DNA of 64,000 nucleotides from Ornithinibacter aureus (GCF_009858245.1 NZ_VMSB01000001.1:2547623-2611622); one strand, 5' to 3'. Counted from the first letter of the stretch, positions 34,812-44,045 are shown. Translations and numbers: made by a program. Notes: generated by a model from the letters alone, not told the origin.

Positions 34812-35821
34812 GGGTAGCCGTGCGGGTTCTGCGACTGCCAGCGCCAGGTGTCGACGCACATGTCGTCCACGGTGCGGGTGGCGCGCCAGCCGAGCTCGGC
34901 CTGCGCGCGGGTGGCATCGGCGTACGACGCGGCCACGTCACCGGGCCGGCGGTCAACGATCTCGTACGGCAGGTCGTGACCGCACGCCCGCGAGAAGGCC
35001 GCGACCAGCTCGAGCACCGACGTCCCGTGGCCGGTGCCGAGGTTCCACGTCGAGACGGCGTCGTCCACGGCATCCAACCTGGTGAGCGCGGCGATGTGCC
35101 CCGCGGCGAGGTCCTCGACGTGGATGTAGTCGCGCACCCCCGTGCCGTCGGGGGTCGGGTAGTCGCCGCCGAAGACCGACAGCTTCTCGCGGCGCCCGAC
35201 GGCCACCTGGGCCAGGTAGGGCATGAGGTTGTTCGGGATGTCGGAGGGGTCCTCGCCGATGGTCCCCGACGCGTGTGCCCCGACGGGGTTGAAGTAGCGC
35301 AGCAGGGCGATCCGCCACGTCGGATCGGAGAACGCGACGTCGCGCAGGATCTGCTCCTGCATGACCTTGGTCCAGCCGTAGGGGTTGGTCGCCGAGGTCG
35401 GCAGGTCCTCTGCCATCGGCACGGGGGCGTCGGCGCCGTAGACCGTGGCCGACGACGAGAACACCAGCTTGGTCACCCCGTGCCGGCGCATGGCGCGCAC
35501 GAGCGAGAAGGTGCTACCGAGGTTGTTCTCGTAGTACTCCAGCGGCTTGGCCACGCTCTCGCCGACCGCCTTGAACCCCGCGAAGTGGATGACTGCGTCG
35601 ATCCGGTCGTTCGCGAACAGGTGCTCGGTCTTGTCGTGGTCGGTGAGGTCGAACGAGTGCACCTCGAGCGGTTGCCCGGTCAGCGCCTCGAGGCGGCCGA
35701 CCACCGCGGGTTTGGCGTTGGCGAAGGAGTCGACGACGACGACGTCGTGGCCCGCCGCGACGAGCTGGACGACCGTGTGGGACCCGATGTAGCCGGCACC
35801 GCCGGAGACGAGGACGCGCAT
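34802..35821 (-). CDS. galE: UDP-glucose 4-epimerase
   Basis: 339 aa from the ATG at 35821. Extended SDR: NAD-binding GGAGYIGSHT, catalytic Ser/Thr in SSSATVYG, YxxxK in NPYGWTKVM, and the GalE-type RYFNPVGAH and PDGTGVRDYIHV. Interconverts UDP-glucose and UDP-galactose for cell-wall sugars. The last codons run into a heptamer repeat array. Confidence 0.95.
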   Translation of the reverse strand: MRVLVSGGAGYIGSHTVVQLVAAGHDVVVVDSFANAKPAVVGRLEALTGQPLEVHSFDLTDHDKTEHLFANDRIDAVIHFAGFKAVGESVAKPLEYYENNLGSTFSLVRAMRRHGVTKLVFSSSATVYGADAPVPMAEDLPTSATNPYGWTKVMQEQILRDVAFSDPTWRIALLRYFNPVGAHASGTIGEDPSDIPNNLMPYLAQVAVGRREKLSVFGGDYPTPDGTGVRDYIHVEDLAAGHIAALTRLDAVDDAVSTWNLGTGHGTSVLELVAAFSRACGHDLPYEIVDRRPGDVAASYADATRAQAELGWRATRTVDDMCVDTWRWQSQNPHGYPDA

Positions 35822-35842
35822 GGCGTCCAACCTATCGGGGGT

Positions 35843-36229
35843 TCAGTCGTTCTCCGGCAGGACGACGTTCAGCACCCACGACACGAGCGTGATGACGATG
35901 GCGCCGAAGATCGCGTCCCAGAAGAACTGGTCGATGCTGAACGACAGGTCGAGCCACCCGCTGACCCACTCGGTGAGCTGCAGCATGAACGCGTTGACGA
36001 TGAAGATGAACAACCCGAGCGTCAGCACGATGAACGGCAGCGATAGCAACTGGGCGATCGGCTTGATGATGGCGTTGACGACGCCGAAGATCACGGCCAC
36101 GAAGAAGATCGTCCAGAGCTTGCGGCCCCAGCCGACGTCACCTTCCGCGAGGTTGATGCCCGGCAGGACCAGCGCGGCAACCCACAGGGCGACACCGTTG
36201 ACACCGACCCGAATGAGGAAGTTCTTCAC
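35843..36229 (-). CDS. Phage-holin-family (mycobacterial holin superfamily IV) membrane protein
   Basis: 128 aa, four membrane helices (residues about 5-25, 38-58, 63-85, 105-125). KLWTIFFVAVIFGVVNAIIKP and LGLFIFIVNAFMLQLTEW match the housekeeping Phage_holin_4_2/YvlD family, found in most actinobacteria and not a sign of a prophage here. Function unknown. 21 bp upstream of galE on the same strand. Confidence 0.85.
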   Translation of the reverse strand: MKNFLIRVGVNGVALWVAALVLPGINLAEGDVGWGRKLWTIFFVAVIFGVVNAIIKPIAQLLSLPFIVLTLGLFIFIVNAFMLQLTEWVSGWLDLSFSIDQFFWDAIFGAIVITLVSWVLNVVLPEND

Positions 36230-36313
36230 GCTGGCAGTCTGACAGGCCGGATGCCGTGTGGGCCGGATTCGGCGTCAACTCGCCGCTGCGGGTGGTCGCC
36301 GGGCGACCCGGCC

Positions 36314-36319
36314 TACAGT
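36314..36319 (+). promoter_or_regulatory. -10 hexamer for a leaderless aminotransferase mRNA
   Basis: TACAGT ends 7 nt before the ATG at 36327, and there is no Shine-Dalgarno sequence. Transcription would start at or next to the start codon. The -35 is not clear. Confidence 0.5.
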
Positions 36320-36326
36320 GGCTGTC

Positions 36327-37415
36327 ATGAGTGAGGACGTCGTGACCCTGCGATCCGCCCTGGCCAAGCTGCCGGCCTACACCCCGGGCAAGCCCGCCTC
36401 CGCCCCGCCGGGAGTCACCGCCTACAAGATCAGCAGCAACGAGAACCCGTTCCCGCCGCTGCCCTCGGTGCTCGACGCCGTGCAGGCTGCCGCGGGCGAG
36501 ATGAACCGCTACCCCGACATGGGCGTCACCGAGCTGACCGCGACGCTCGCGGCCCGCCTCGACGTTCCCCCCGATCGGCTGGCCTTCGGCCCGGGTTCGG
36601 TCGGTGTCCTCGGTCAGCTCATCGCGGCGACCTGCGACGCCGGCGACGAGGTCGTCTTCGCGTGGCGCTCCTTCGAGGCGTACCCCATCCTGGTGACCTT
36701 GGCCGGGGCGGTGCCGGTGCAGGTGCCGCTGGGCCCCGGCGACCGGCACGACCTCGAGGCGATGGCCGACGCGATCACCGAGCGCACCCGCCTCGTGCTC
36801 GTCTGCACGCCGAACAACCCGACCGGCACCACCGTCACCGACGCCGAGCTCGAGCTGTTCCTCGAGCGGGTGCCGCGGGACGTCGTCGTGGTGATCGACG
36901 AGGCGTACCTCGAGTTCGTCACCGCGCCCGATGCCCCGGATGCCGTCGCCGTCCACCGCTCGCGGCCCAACGTCGTCGTCCTGCGCACCTTCTCCAAGGC
37001 CTATGGCCTCGCCGGGCTGCGGGTCGGCTACGCCGTGGCCCACGAGCCGGTGGCGCTGGCGCTGCGGCAGGCCGCGATCCCGTTCGGGGTGAACTCGTTG
37101 GCACAGGTCGCCGCGGTGGCGTCGCTCACGGCATCCGACGAACTCAAGGTGCGGGTCAAGGAGCTCGTGGCCGAACGCGAACGGGTGCTGGCGGCGCTGG
37201 CCGAGCAGGGGTGGGAGCTCTCGGACTCGCAGGCGAACTTCGTGTGGTTCGGGCTGGGTGAGGACACGGCGGCCTTCGCCGCGGCCTGTCAGGATGCCGG
37301 GCTGACGGTGCGCCCGTACGGCACCGACGGGGCCCGCGCCACGATCGCCGAGCGTGAGGCCAACGACCGGCTCATCGAGGTGGCCGGGTCCTTCCTGGCT
37401 GCCCGCCGCGCCTGA
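36327..37415 (+). CDS. Histidinol-phosphate / aromatic aminotransferase (HisC-Pat family)
   Basis: 362 aa. Class I/II aminotransferase: [39 protein letters not shown] Lys in [16 protein letters not shown], and the C-terminal [12 protein letters not shown]. It could be HisC or the closely related aromatic aminotransferase Pat. It stands alone, away from other his genes, which leans toward the aromatic role without proving it. Confidence 0.85.
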   Translation: MSEDVVTLRSALAKLPAYTPGKPASAPPGVTAYKISSNENPFPPLPSVLDAVQAAAGEMNRYPDMGVTELTATLAARLDVPPDRLAFGPGSVGVLGQLIAATCDAGDEVVFAWRSFEAYPILVTLAGAVPVQVPLGPGDRHDLEAMADAITERTRLVLVCTPNNPTGTTVTDAELELFLERVPRDVVVVIDEAYLEFVTAPDAPDAVAVHRSRPNVVVLRTFSKAYGLAGLRVGYAVAHEPVALALRQAAIPFGVNSLAQVAAVASLTASDELKVRVKELVAERERVLAALAEQGWELSDSQANFVWFGLGEDTAAFAAACQDAGLTVRPYGTDGARATIAEREANDRLIEVAGSFLAARRA

Positions 37416-37812
37416 GCGCTCGCCGCCTTTGAGGGCCTGATCGCGCAGGGCTCAGTCGGCGCGGCGGTGGCGGTGCTGCGGCACCCCAAGAGGGTGTGCC
37501 GACGAGTCATTGCCCCAGTGAAGGGATTCCTTGCGGCGGGCAACGATTCCCACCGGCACCCCTCGACCCCCGCCTCTCAGAATTCCCGTGTGCTGCGTGG
37601 GCGGTTGCCCTCCGCAGGCCGTCCACACCTCATGTGGTTCTCTGCGGCCACGTCCCACCGGTACGGTGGTCCCGACATCGGCAGTGACCGCAGCCACACC
37701 CAGCATCGCGGTCGCCCAACCCCTGTCGACCGCGACGACGCGCACCCGGCGACGCCTACGGTCGGCTCGACGCGGCATCCGTCACCACGGGCGCCCGGAC
37801 AAGGAGTGCCCT
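37416..37812. other. 397-bp gap upstream of the 2-oxoacid dehydrogenase operon
   Basis: No supported gene; translated frames are low-complexity or repeat. It holds a CAAGGGATTCCTTG-family repeat at 37518-37565. A promoter for the operon must lie in the last 150 bp, but I see no consensus hexamers. Confidence 0.5.
37518..37565. repeat. CAAGGGATTCCTTG-family repeat, copy near 37.5 kb
   Basis: GTGAAGGGATTCCTTGCGGC (37518-37537) is identical to 61479-61498. The complement of 37521-37565 also aligns with 55901-55937 over about 38 bp (GGTnCCnGTGGG...CGCAAGGAATCCC). Confidence 0.8.
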
Positions 37813-39018
37813 GTGAGCGACAACGTCGTCGCCCCCCTCGAGACCGCGTTCGGCGTGGACCACCACGTCAGCCGCGCGACCGCCCCCGAGAACCCCGTCC
37901 GCCTCGTGCAGGACGGTGGCCCCGAGATGGTGCAGCTGCTCAATCCCGAAGGGGAACGGGTCTCGCACCCCGAGCACGACGCCGTCGTCGACGCCCTGAG
38001 CGACGAGGAGCTGCGTGGGTTCTACCGCGACCTCGTGCTGATCCGGCGCTTCGACGCCGAGGCCACCGCGCTCCAGCGGCAGGGCGAGCTGGGCCTGTGG
38101 GCGAGCCTGCTCGGGCAGGAGGCCGCCCAGGTCGGCTCCGGCCGCGCGCTGCGCCCCCAGGACTACGCCTTCCCGACCTACCGCGAGCACGGCGTCGCGT
38201 GGTGCCGCGGCGTCGACCCGGTGAACCTGCTCGGCATGTTCCGCGGGGTGAACCACGGCGGGTGGGACCCCAACGAGAAGAACTTCCACCTCTACACGAT
38301 CATCATCGGCGCGCAGACCCTGCACGCCACCGGCTACGCCATGGGGATCCAGCGTGACGGCGCCGTCGGCACCGGCGACGACGAGCGCGACGCCGCCGTC
38401 ATCGCCTACTTCGGCGACGGGGCCACCAGCCAGGGCGACGTGTCCGAGGCCCTCGTCTTCGCCGGCGTCAACAACAGCCCGGTCGTCTTCTTCTGCCAGA
38501 ACAACCAGTGGGCCATCTCCGAGCCGAACGAGAAGCAGACCCGGGCGCCGCTCTGGCACCGGGCGCGCGGGTTCGGTTTCCCCGGCATCCGGGTCGACGG
38601 CAACGACGTCCTCGCCGTGTATGCCGTGACCAAGGCGGCGCTGGATGCCGCGCGCACCGGCCAGGGTCCGACGTTCATCGAGGCCTACACCTACCGGATG
38701 GGCGCCCACACCACCTCCGACGACCCGACGAAGTACCGCGTCAGCGCCGAGGTCGAGGTGTGGAAGCACCGTGACCCGATCGAGCGCTTCAAGCGGTGGC
38801 TGCTCACCACCGGCCGCGCCGACGCCGCGTTCTTCGACGCCACCGACGCCGAGTCCGACGCCCTCGGCACCTCGGTGCGAGAACGGTGCCTGTCGATGCC
38901 CGAGCCCCCCGGAACCGACATGTTCGACCACGTCTACGCCACACCGCACCCCGTCATGGAGCGCGAGCGCGCCGAGTTCGCCGCCTACCAGGCTTCCTTC
39001 GTGGAGGCGCAGGCATGA
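37813..39018 (+). CDS. 2-oxoacid dehydrogenase E1 component, alpha subunit
   Basis: 401 aa from the GTG at 37813, AAGGAG 6 nt upstream. TPP-binding motif GDGATSQGDVSEALVFA ending in FCQNNQWAIS (GDG...NN), and the phosphorylation-loop-like YRMGAHTTSDDPTKYR. This is the branched-chain 2-oxoacid/pyruvate E1a type. Decarboxylates the oxoacid and passes the acyl group to E2. Stop overlaps the E1b start. Confidence 0.92.
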   Translation: MSDNVVAPLETAFGVDHHVSRATAPENPVRLVQDGGPEMVQLLNPEGERVSHPEHDAVVDALSDEELRGFYRDLVLIRRFDAEATALQRQGELGLWASLLGQEAAQVGSGRALRPQDYAFPTYREHGVAWCRGVDPVNLLGMFRGVNHGGWDPNEKNFHLYTIIIGAQTLHATGYAMGIQRDGAVGTGDDERDAAVIAYFGDGATSQGDVSEALVFAGVNNSPVVFFCQNNQWAISEPNEKQTRAPLWHRARGFGFPGIRVDGNDVLAVYAVTKAALDAARTGQGPTFIEAYTYRMGAHTTSDDPTKYRVSAEVEVWKHRDPIERFKRWLLTTGRADAAFFDATDAESDALGTSVRERCLSMPEPPGTDMFDHVYATPHPVMERERAEFAAYQASFVEAQA

Positions 39019-40001
39019 GCACCGCAGCCACCAAGCCCACGACCATCGCCAAGGGCATCACGAGCGGTCTGCGGGCCGCCATGGAGCGCGACCCCAAGGT
39101 CGTGCTCATGGGTGAGGACATCGGCAAGCTCGGCGGGGTCTTCCGCGTCACCGAGGGCCTGCAGAAGGACTTCGGCGAGGACCGGGTCATCGACACCCCG
39201 CTGGCCGAGGCCGGCATCCTCGGCACGGCCATCGGCATGGCCCTGCGCGGCTACCGCCCCGTCATCGAGATCCAGTTCGACGGGTTCGTCTACCCGGCCT
39301 TCGACCACATCGTCAGCCAGGTCGCGAAGCTGCACGCGCGCTCCCTCGGCTTCGTGAAGATGCCGCTCGTCATCCGCATCCCGTTCGGCGGCGGCATCGG
39401 CGCGGTCGAGCACCACAGCGAGTCCAACGAGGCCTACTTCGCCCACACGGCGGGGCTGCGCGTCGTCGCCGTCTCCAACCCGCACGACGCCCACTGGATG
39501 ATCCAGCAGGCCATCGAGACCGACGACCCCGTCGTGTTCTACGAACCCAAGCGCCGCTACTGGGACAAGGGTGAGGTCGGCGACGGGCCCTCCGGGTCGC
39601 TCGGCTCGGCGCGCGTGCTGCGCGAGGGCACCGACGTCACGCTGCTGGCCTACGGCCCCATGGTCAAGACGTGCCTCCAGGCCGCCGAGGCCGCGGCCGA
39701 AGAGGGGCGCAACCTCGAGGTCATCGACCTGCGCTCGCTCTCGCCGCTCGACGAGGGCACGATCCTGGCCTCGGCCCGCAAGACCGGCCGGGTCGTCGTC
39801 GTCCACGAGGCATCGACGTTCCTCGGCATGGGGTCGGAGATCTCGGCGCTCATCACCGAGCGGGCCTTCCACCACCTCGAGGCCCCGGTCCTGCGCGTCG
39901 GCGGCTACAACGTGCCCTACCCGCCCAGCCGCATCGAGGAAGAGTTCCTCCCCGACCTCGACCGCGTGCTCGACGCCGTCGACCGCTCCCTCGCGTACTG
40001 A
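39015..40001 (+). CDS. 2-oxoacid dehydrogenase E1 component, beta subunit
   Basis: 328 aa, ATG at 39015 (ATGA overlap with E1a). MGEDIGKLGGVFRVTEGL, DTPLAEAGILGTAIGMALRG, PFGGGIGAVEHHSES and EASTFLGMGSEISALI are standard for E1b of branched-chain/pyruvate complexes. Forms the a2b2 E1 with the preceding gene. Confidence 0.94.
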   Translation: MSTAATKPTTIAKGITSGLRAAMERDPKVVLMGEDIGKLGGVFRVTEGLQKDFGEDRVIDTPLAEAGILGTAIGMALRGYRPVIEIQFDGFVYPAFDHIVSQVAKLHARSLGFVKMPLVIRIPFGGGIGAVEHHSESNEAYFAHTAGLRVVAVSNPHDAHWMIQQAIETDDPVVFYEPKRRYWDKGEVGDGPSGSLGSARVLREGTDVTLLAYGPMVKTCLQAAEAAAEEGRNLEVIDLRSLSPLDEGTILASARKTGRVVVVHEASTFLGMGSEISALITERAFHHLEAPVLRVGGYNVPYPPSRIEEEFLPDLDRVLDAVDRSLAY

Positions 40002-40016
40002 AAGGGGTTCTCGCAG

Positions 40017-41540
40017 ATGGCTCTTCGTGAGTTCAAGCTCCCCGACCCGGGTGAGGGTCTGACCGAGGCCGACCTCGTCACGTGGCACGTGGCCGTCGGT
40101 GACACGGTCAAGGTCAACGACATCGTCGTCGAGGTCGAGACGGCCAAGTCGCTCGTCGAGCTTCCGGTGCCCTTCGCCGGCACCGTCGCGGCCCTGCACG
40201 CCGCCGAGGGCGACACCGTCGACGTCGGTTCGGTCATCATCACCATCGACGACCCCAGCGTTATCGGGTCACCCGATAGACCCTCAGTTCCCCCGACAAG
40301 CGTTCCCCAGGGCAGTGGGGGTTTGTCCGGTGAACTGCGCTCGGATGCCGCCGCGCCGGCTCCCGCTGCCGCCGCACCGCCCGCTGGTGCCCCGGCATCC
40401 GACGCGGGTGCCCCGGCTGGTGGCTCGGGCGAGGAGATCGCCGAGGGCCTCATCGGTGGCACGACCTCGACGGGACGCACCGCGGTGCTCGTCGGCTACG
40501 GGGTCAAGCAGACCGAGGCCAAGCGCCGCCCGCGCACCGGCGGGGGAGCACCGACGGTCCCCGACTCGACCAATAGGTCACCACAGGTACAGCCGCTGTC
40601 CGGGGAGCGCACCCGCACCCTGGCCAAGCCGCCGGTGCGCAAGCTCGCCAAGGACCTCGGGCTCGACCTCGCCGCCATCACCCCGACCGGCGAGGGTGGC
40701 ATCGTCACCCGCGCCGACGTCGAGGCGGCGGCCGCGCGCGCGACGGGTACCGCGGCATCCGCACAGGAGATCTCGGATGCCGTACCCGCCGCGTCCCGCT
40801 CGGGCCGCCCCACGGCATCCGGCGACCGGGAGGAGCGGATCCCCGTCAAGGGCGTGCGCAAGATGACGGCGCAGGCCATGGTCGCGTCGGCCTTCACCGC
40901 GCCCCACGTCACCGAGTGGGTCACCGTCGACGTCAGCGCGACGATGGACCTCGTCGAGCGGCTCAAGGCCGACCGCGAGTTCCGCGACGTCAAGGTCACA
41001 CCGCTGCTCGTGCTCGCCAAGGCGATGTGTGTCGCGGTGCGCCGCAACCCCGGCATCAACGCCAGCTGGGACGAGGCCGCCCAGGAGATCGTGCTCAAGC
41101 ACTACGTCAACCTCGGCATCGCCGCGGCGACCCCCCGCGGGCTCCTCGTGCCGAACATCAAGGATGCCGACGCGATGACGATGCGTGAGCTCGCCGACGC
41201 GATCGGAACCCTCACGGCCACCGCCCGCGAGGGGCGCACCCAGCCCGCCGACATGAGCGGCGGGACGATCACGATCACCAATGTCGGGGTGTTCGGCATC
41301 GACGCCGGGACGCCGATCCTCAACCCGGGTGAGTCGGCGATCCTCGCGTTCGGCACGATCTCGCGGCGGCCGTGGGTCGTCACCGCGGCCGACGGCAGCG
41401 AGAGCATCGAGCCGCGCTGGGTGACCACGCTGGCGCTGAGCTTCGACCACCGGCTCGCCGACGGCGAGCTCGGCAGTCGCTACCTCGCGGACGTCGCCGC
41501 CCTGCTCGCCGACCCGGGGCGGGCCCTGGTCTGGGGCTGA
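40017..41540 (+). CDS. 2-oxoacid dehydrogenase E2 (dihydrolipoamide acyltransferase)
   Basis: 507 aa, ATG at 40017. Lipoyl domain 1-80 with lipoyl Lys44 in ETAKSLVEL; linker about 81-200; E1/E3-binding domain about 203-240 (VRKLAKDLGLDLAAITPTG); catalytic domain from about 278 with SFDHRLADGELG (His and Asp of HRxxDG). The linker holds two different repeat elements in frame: the TTATCGGGT hairpin (residues about 80-111) and the GACCAATAGGTC element (about 182-192). No E3 gene follows. Confidence 0.93.
   Translation: MALREFKLPDPGEGLTEADLVTWHVAVGDTVKVNDIVVEVETAKSLVELPVPFAGTVAALHAAEGDTVDVGSVIITIDDPSVIGSPDRPSVPPTSVPQGSGGLSGELRSDAAAPAPAAAAPPAGAPASDAGAPAGGSGEEIAEGLIGGTTSTGRTAVLVGYGVKQTEAKRRPRTGGGAPTVPDSTNRSPQVQPLSGERTRTLAKPPVRKLAKDLGLDLAAITPTGEGGIVTRADVEAAAARATGTAASAQEISDAVPAASRSGRPTASGDREERIPVKGVRKMTAQAMVASAFTAPHVTEWVTVDVSATMDLVERLKADREFRDVKVTPLLVLAKAMCVAVRRNPGINASWDEAAQEIVLKHYVNLGIAAATPRGLLVPNIKDADAMTMRELADAIGTLTATAREGRTQPADMSGGTITITNVGVFGIDAGTPILNPGESAILAFGTISRRPWVVTAADGSESIEPRWVTTLALSFDHRLADGELGSRYLADVAALLADPGRALVWG
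40256..40350. repeat. TTATCGGGT hairpin element inside the E2 gene
   Basis: Aligns end to end with the intergenic element 34596-34692. Palindrome TATCGGGT-C-ACCCGATA at 40262-40278, then GACAAG...TTTGTC and terminal TCGGATGCCG. Translated without stop as part of the linker after the lipoyl domain. Confidence 0.85.
40568..40590. repeat. GACCAATAGGTC element inside the E2 gene
   Basis: GACCAATAGGTCA (40568-40580) followed by CCACAGGTAC. Here the opposite strand of the element is read (STNRSPQVQ), unlike in copA and bioA. Lies in the linker before the E1/E3-binding domain. Confidence 0.85.
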
Positions 41541-41593
41541 ACGCCCGCCGCCTCCGTCGCCTCCGTCGCCTCCACCACGGGGGGCGCCCTCAC

Positions 41594-41599
41594 TAGGGT
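41594..41599 (+). promoter_or_regulatory. -10 hexamer for leaderless crcB mRNA
   Basis: TAGGGT ends 7 nt before the GTG at 41607; no Shine-Dalgarno sequence is visible. No fluoride riboswitch fits in the 66-bp gap. Confidence 0.5.
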
Positions 41600-41606
41600 G
41601 TGCCCC

Positions 41607-42056
41607 GTGGAGGCGAATCGGCTGGTCGAGGCTCGGCCGCTGGGCCTGGTGCTGCTCGGCGGCGCCATCGGAACCGCCGGTCGGGAGGGACTGCACCTCC
41701 TCCTGCCTGCCGAGGGCGGCATCCCGTGGTCGGTGTTCCTCGTCAACATCGTCGGCGCCGCCCTGCTCGGTGCCCTCCTCGCCCACCTCGCCGCCGTGGA
41801 ACCGGAGACGCCCCGGCGACGTGAGGTGTGGCTGTTCGTGGGCACCGGCATCCTCGGCGGTTTCACCACCTACAGCGCCCTGGCGACGGACACCGTGCTG
41901 CTGGCCGGCTCCCGCCTGGGTCTGGCGATGACGTATGCCGTGGCGAGCGTCGTCCTCGGCGTCCTCGCCGCGGGGATCGGCTTTCGTGTCGGGCGGCTGA
42001 GTGCCGACCGGCGTGCCGACCGGCGTGCCGACCCGGCGCGGGGAGGTCGGGCATGA
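41607..42056 (+). CDS. crcB: Fluoride channel CrcB/Fluc, subunit 1
   Basis: 149 aa from the GTG at 41607, four membrane helices. Fluc motifs: GGAIGTAGREGL (the usual Arg region), FLVNIVGAALLGALL (pore Asn) and GTGILGGFTTYSALATDT (Phe-box and Thr track). The C-terminal tail encodes a threefold RRAD repeat from a 12-bp DNA repeat at 42001-42036. Overlaps the second CrcB gene, giving the heterodimeric pair usual in actinobacteria. Exports F- passively. Confidence 0.92.
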   Translation: MEANRLVEARPLGLVLLGGAIGTAGREGLHLLLPAEGGIPWSVFLVNIVGAALLGALLAHLAAVEPETPRRREVWLFVGTGILGGFTTYSALATDTVLLAGSRLGLAMTYAVASVVLGVLAAGIGFRVGRLSADRRADRRADPARGGRA

Positions 42057-42430
42057 GCGTCCCCGTGTTCCTCCTCGGCTGCCTCGGCGGGGGCATCGGC
42101 GCCTGCCTGCGCTACCTCGGCGACGGGCTGGTCATGCGGCGTGCCACACCGGGCTTTCCGTCAGGCATCTTCCTCGTCAACGCCCTCGGATCGTTCCTGC
42201 TCGGCCTGCTCGTCGGGTCGTTCGAGGCGGGGCTGGTCGACGGCACGTGGCTGTTCGTCCTCGGGGGCGGCGTGCTCGGGGGCTTCACGACGTTCAGCAC
42301 GGCGATGGTCGACACCGTTCGACTCCTGCACCAGGAGGCCTGGGGTCGGGCTGCTGCCAACGCGGTGGGCATGCTCGTGGTGGGCGTGGTGCTGGCCCTG
42401 CTCGGCCTGACCCTCGGCCGCGGGCTCTGA
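42053..42430 (+). CDS. crcB: Fluoride channel CrcB/Fluc, subunit 2
   Basis: 125 aa, ATG overlapping the previous stop (ATGA). GGIGACLRYLGDGLV, FLVNALGSFLLGLL and GGGVLGGFTTFSTAMVDT are textbook Fluc motifs. Complementary partner to subunit 1 in a dual-topology dimer. Confidence 0.93.
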   Translation: MSVPVFLLGCLGGGIGACLRYLGDGLVMRRATPGFPSGIFLVNALGSFLLGLLVGSFEAGLVDGTWLFVLGGGVLGGFTTFSTAMVDTVRLLHQEAWGRAAANAVGMLVVGVVLALLGLTLGRGL

Positions 42431-42505
42431 CGGCGGCGCTCGCCGCCCTGGTCCTCGCGCACGTGGCAGAGTGGCCAGCGTTGCCCGAACGTCGTCAGGA
42501 GTGAC

Positions 42506-43969
42506 ATGAACGACCCCACCGGTGCGGTCTTCCCCGAGGTCGACGGCCGCCGCTCGACCAGCGCGACAGGTCGCGGCATCGTGGCCGACGCGCTGCGCCC
42601 CGTCGACCCCGTCGGAGCGGCCGCCGCCCAGCGCGAGACGAACTGGCGCAGCGGCTACCTCACCCACTTCCGGCGCCTGGTGGAGGCGGGCCTGACCAGC
42701 CCGCAGGATGCCGTGACCATCGCGGATGCCGGCCTGGCCTCGGTGCACGACCGGATGCGGTGGCGTGACCCGGACGGCACGGAGTGCGCCCTGGATGCCG
42801 CGCTGGGCGGGGTCGTCGGCAGCCCCGCCGACAACCTCGTGACGCAGAGCCACGGTGGCGGTGGTGAGCCCGACACCGCCCTGACGGTGCCCTACCGGGG
42901 CACCCGGCTCGCCGGGGACGACCTGCGCCGCCGGCTGGACACGTGGGTGGACGACGGGGTCGTCGAGCCGAGCCTGCGCGAGGCCGTCGGGTTGGTGCTC
43001 GACAACCCCGACTGGCTGCGGCTCGAGGGGCGCACCGTCGTCGTGCTCGGGGCGGCGGCCGAGATGGGGCCGCTGCGCTCGCTGCTGCGCTGGGGTGCCA
43101 CCGTCGCCGCGGTCGACCTGCCCCGCCCGGACCTGTGGACCCGCGTCCTCGACGACACGGCATCCAGCGCCGGCCGGCTGCTCGTGCCGGCCTCCCCGGG
43201 CACGTCCCCGCTGGCCGAACGGGCCGGGGTCGATCTCATCGGGGGTCTGCCGACCGCGACCGGCTGGGTCTGCGGGCTGCCCGGGCAGCTCGTCGTCGGC
43301 AACTACGTCTACGCCGACGGGGCGACGAACGTGCGGGTGAGCACCGCGGTCGACGCCATGACCCGGATCGTGCGCCTGGCCCGGCCGGACACCGCCCTGT
43401 CGTTCCTCGCGACCCCGACCGACGTGTTCGCCGTGCCGGGGGAGGCCGTCGATGCCTCGGCCCGGTCTTACGCGCAGCGCCGCACCTCCAAGGTGCTGCG
43501 CGGCCCGCTGCGCACCCTGTCGGGCGGGCGGCTGCTGCGCCGCAACTACCAACCCGGTGAGGACCCCGGCATCAACGACTCCGTGGTGCTCCAGCAGGGC
43601 CCGAACTACCTGCTCGCCAAGCGGATCCAGCGCTGGCGGGCCACGTCGGCCCGGGCGCGGGGGGCCACGGTCTCGTTCAAGATCGCCCCGCCCACCCGCA
43701 CCCGCTCGGTCGTGAAGAACCGGGCGCTGGCTGCCGCGTATGCCGGGTCGCACCGCTTCGGGGTCGAGGTCTTCGAGCCGGGCACGGCCAACACCCTCAT
43801 GGCGGCTCTGCTCGTGCACGACCTCACCGTCGGCTCGCCCCGCCAGGAGCACCCGTGGCAGGACGAGGCGTATGCCGCGGCGCACGGCGGGTTGTGGCGT
43901 GCCGCGTACGACCCGCGCAGTGCGCTCGGGTTGGCCGCCCTGCTCGGCGCCGCCTCCGCCCGCCCCTGA
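42506..43969 (+). CDS. Conserved protein of unknown function with a Rossmann-like segment
   Basis: 487 aa, ATG at 42506 with AGGAG at good spacing. Residues about 170-200 (RTVVVLGAAAEMGPLRSLLRWGATVAAVD) look like a nucleotide-binding Rossmann bab unit. The remainder has few membrane-like stretches and many conserved-looking Gly/Asp/Tyr blocks such as GNYVYADGATNVRVS. No full enzyme family recognised. Cytoplasmic. Stands alone between crcB and an acyl-CoA dehydrogenase. Confidence 0.6.
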   Translation: MNDPTGAVFPEVDGRRSTSATGRGIVADALRPVDPVGAAAAQRETNWRSGYLTHFRRLVEAGLTSPQDAVTIADAGLASVHDRMRWRDPDGTECALDAALGGVVGSPADNLVTQSHGGGGEPDTALTVPYRGTRLAGDDLRRRLDTWVDDGVVEPSLREAVGLVLDNPDWLRLEGRTVVVLGAAAEMGPLRSLLRWGATVAAVDLPRPDLWTRVLDDTASSAGRLLVPASPGTSPLAERAGVDLIGGLPTATGWVCGLPGQLVVGNYVYADGATNVRVSTAVDAMTRIVRLARPDTALSFLATPTDVFAVPGEAVDASARSYAQRRTSKVLRGPLRTLSGGRLLRRNYQPGEDPGINDSVVLQQGPNYLLAKRIQRWRATSARARGATVSFKIAPPTRTRSVVKNRALAAAYAGSHRFGVEVFEPGTANTLMAALLVHDLTVGSPRQEHPWQDEAYAAAHGGLWRAAYDPRSALGLAALLGAASARP

Positions 43970-43972
43970 CCG

Positions 43973-44022
43973 ACTTCTTGCGCTTCAGCCACCCGGATCC
44001 GGGTGGCTGGAGCGCACGAAGT
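43973..44022. repeat. Hairpin with 24-bp palindromic core
   Basis: CAGCCACCCGGATCCGGGTG then GCTG (43986-44009) is a perfect palindrome. It is flanked by ACTTCTTGCGCT / AGCGCACGAAGT, a degenerate version of the CGACTTCGTGCGAC arms. Located just after the previous stop; a terminator role is possible. Confidence 0.75.
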
Positions 44023-44045
44023 GGGTGGGGGCCATGATGGGGGGT

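Noticed and set aside
35843-36229. Holin-family gene as evidence of a prophage
   Set aside because: This holin-like family is a chromosomal housekeeping gene in actinobacteria and no other phage gene is nearby.
41541-41606. Fluoride riboswitch before crcB
   Set aside because: The gap is only 66 bp and lacks the conserved pseudoknot layout; a leaderless -10 explains the start better.
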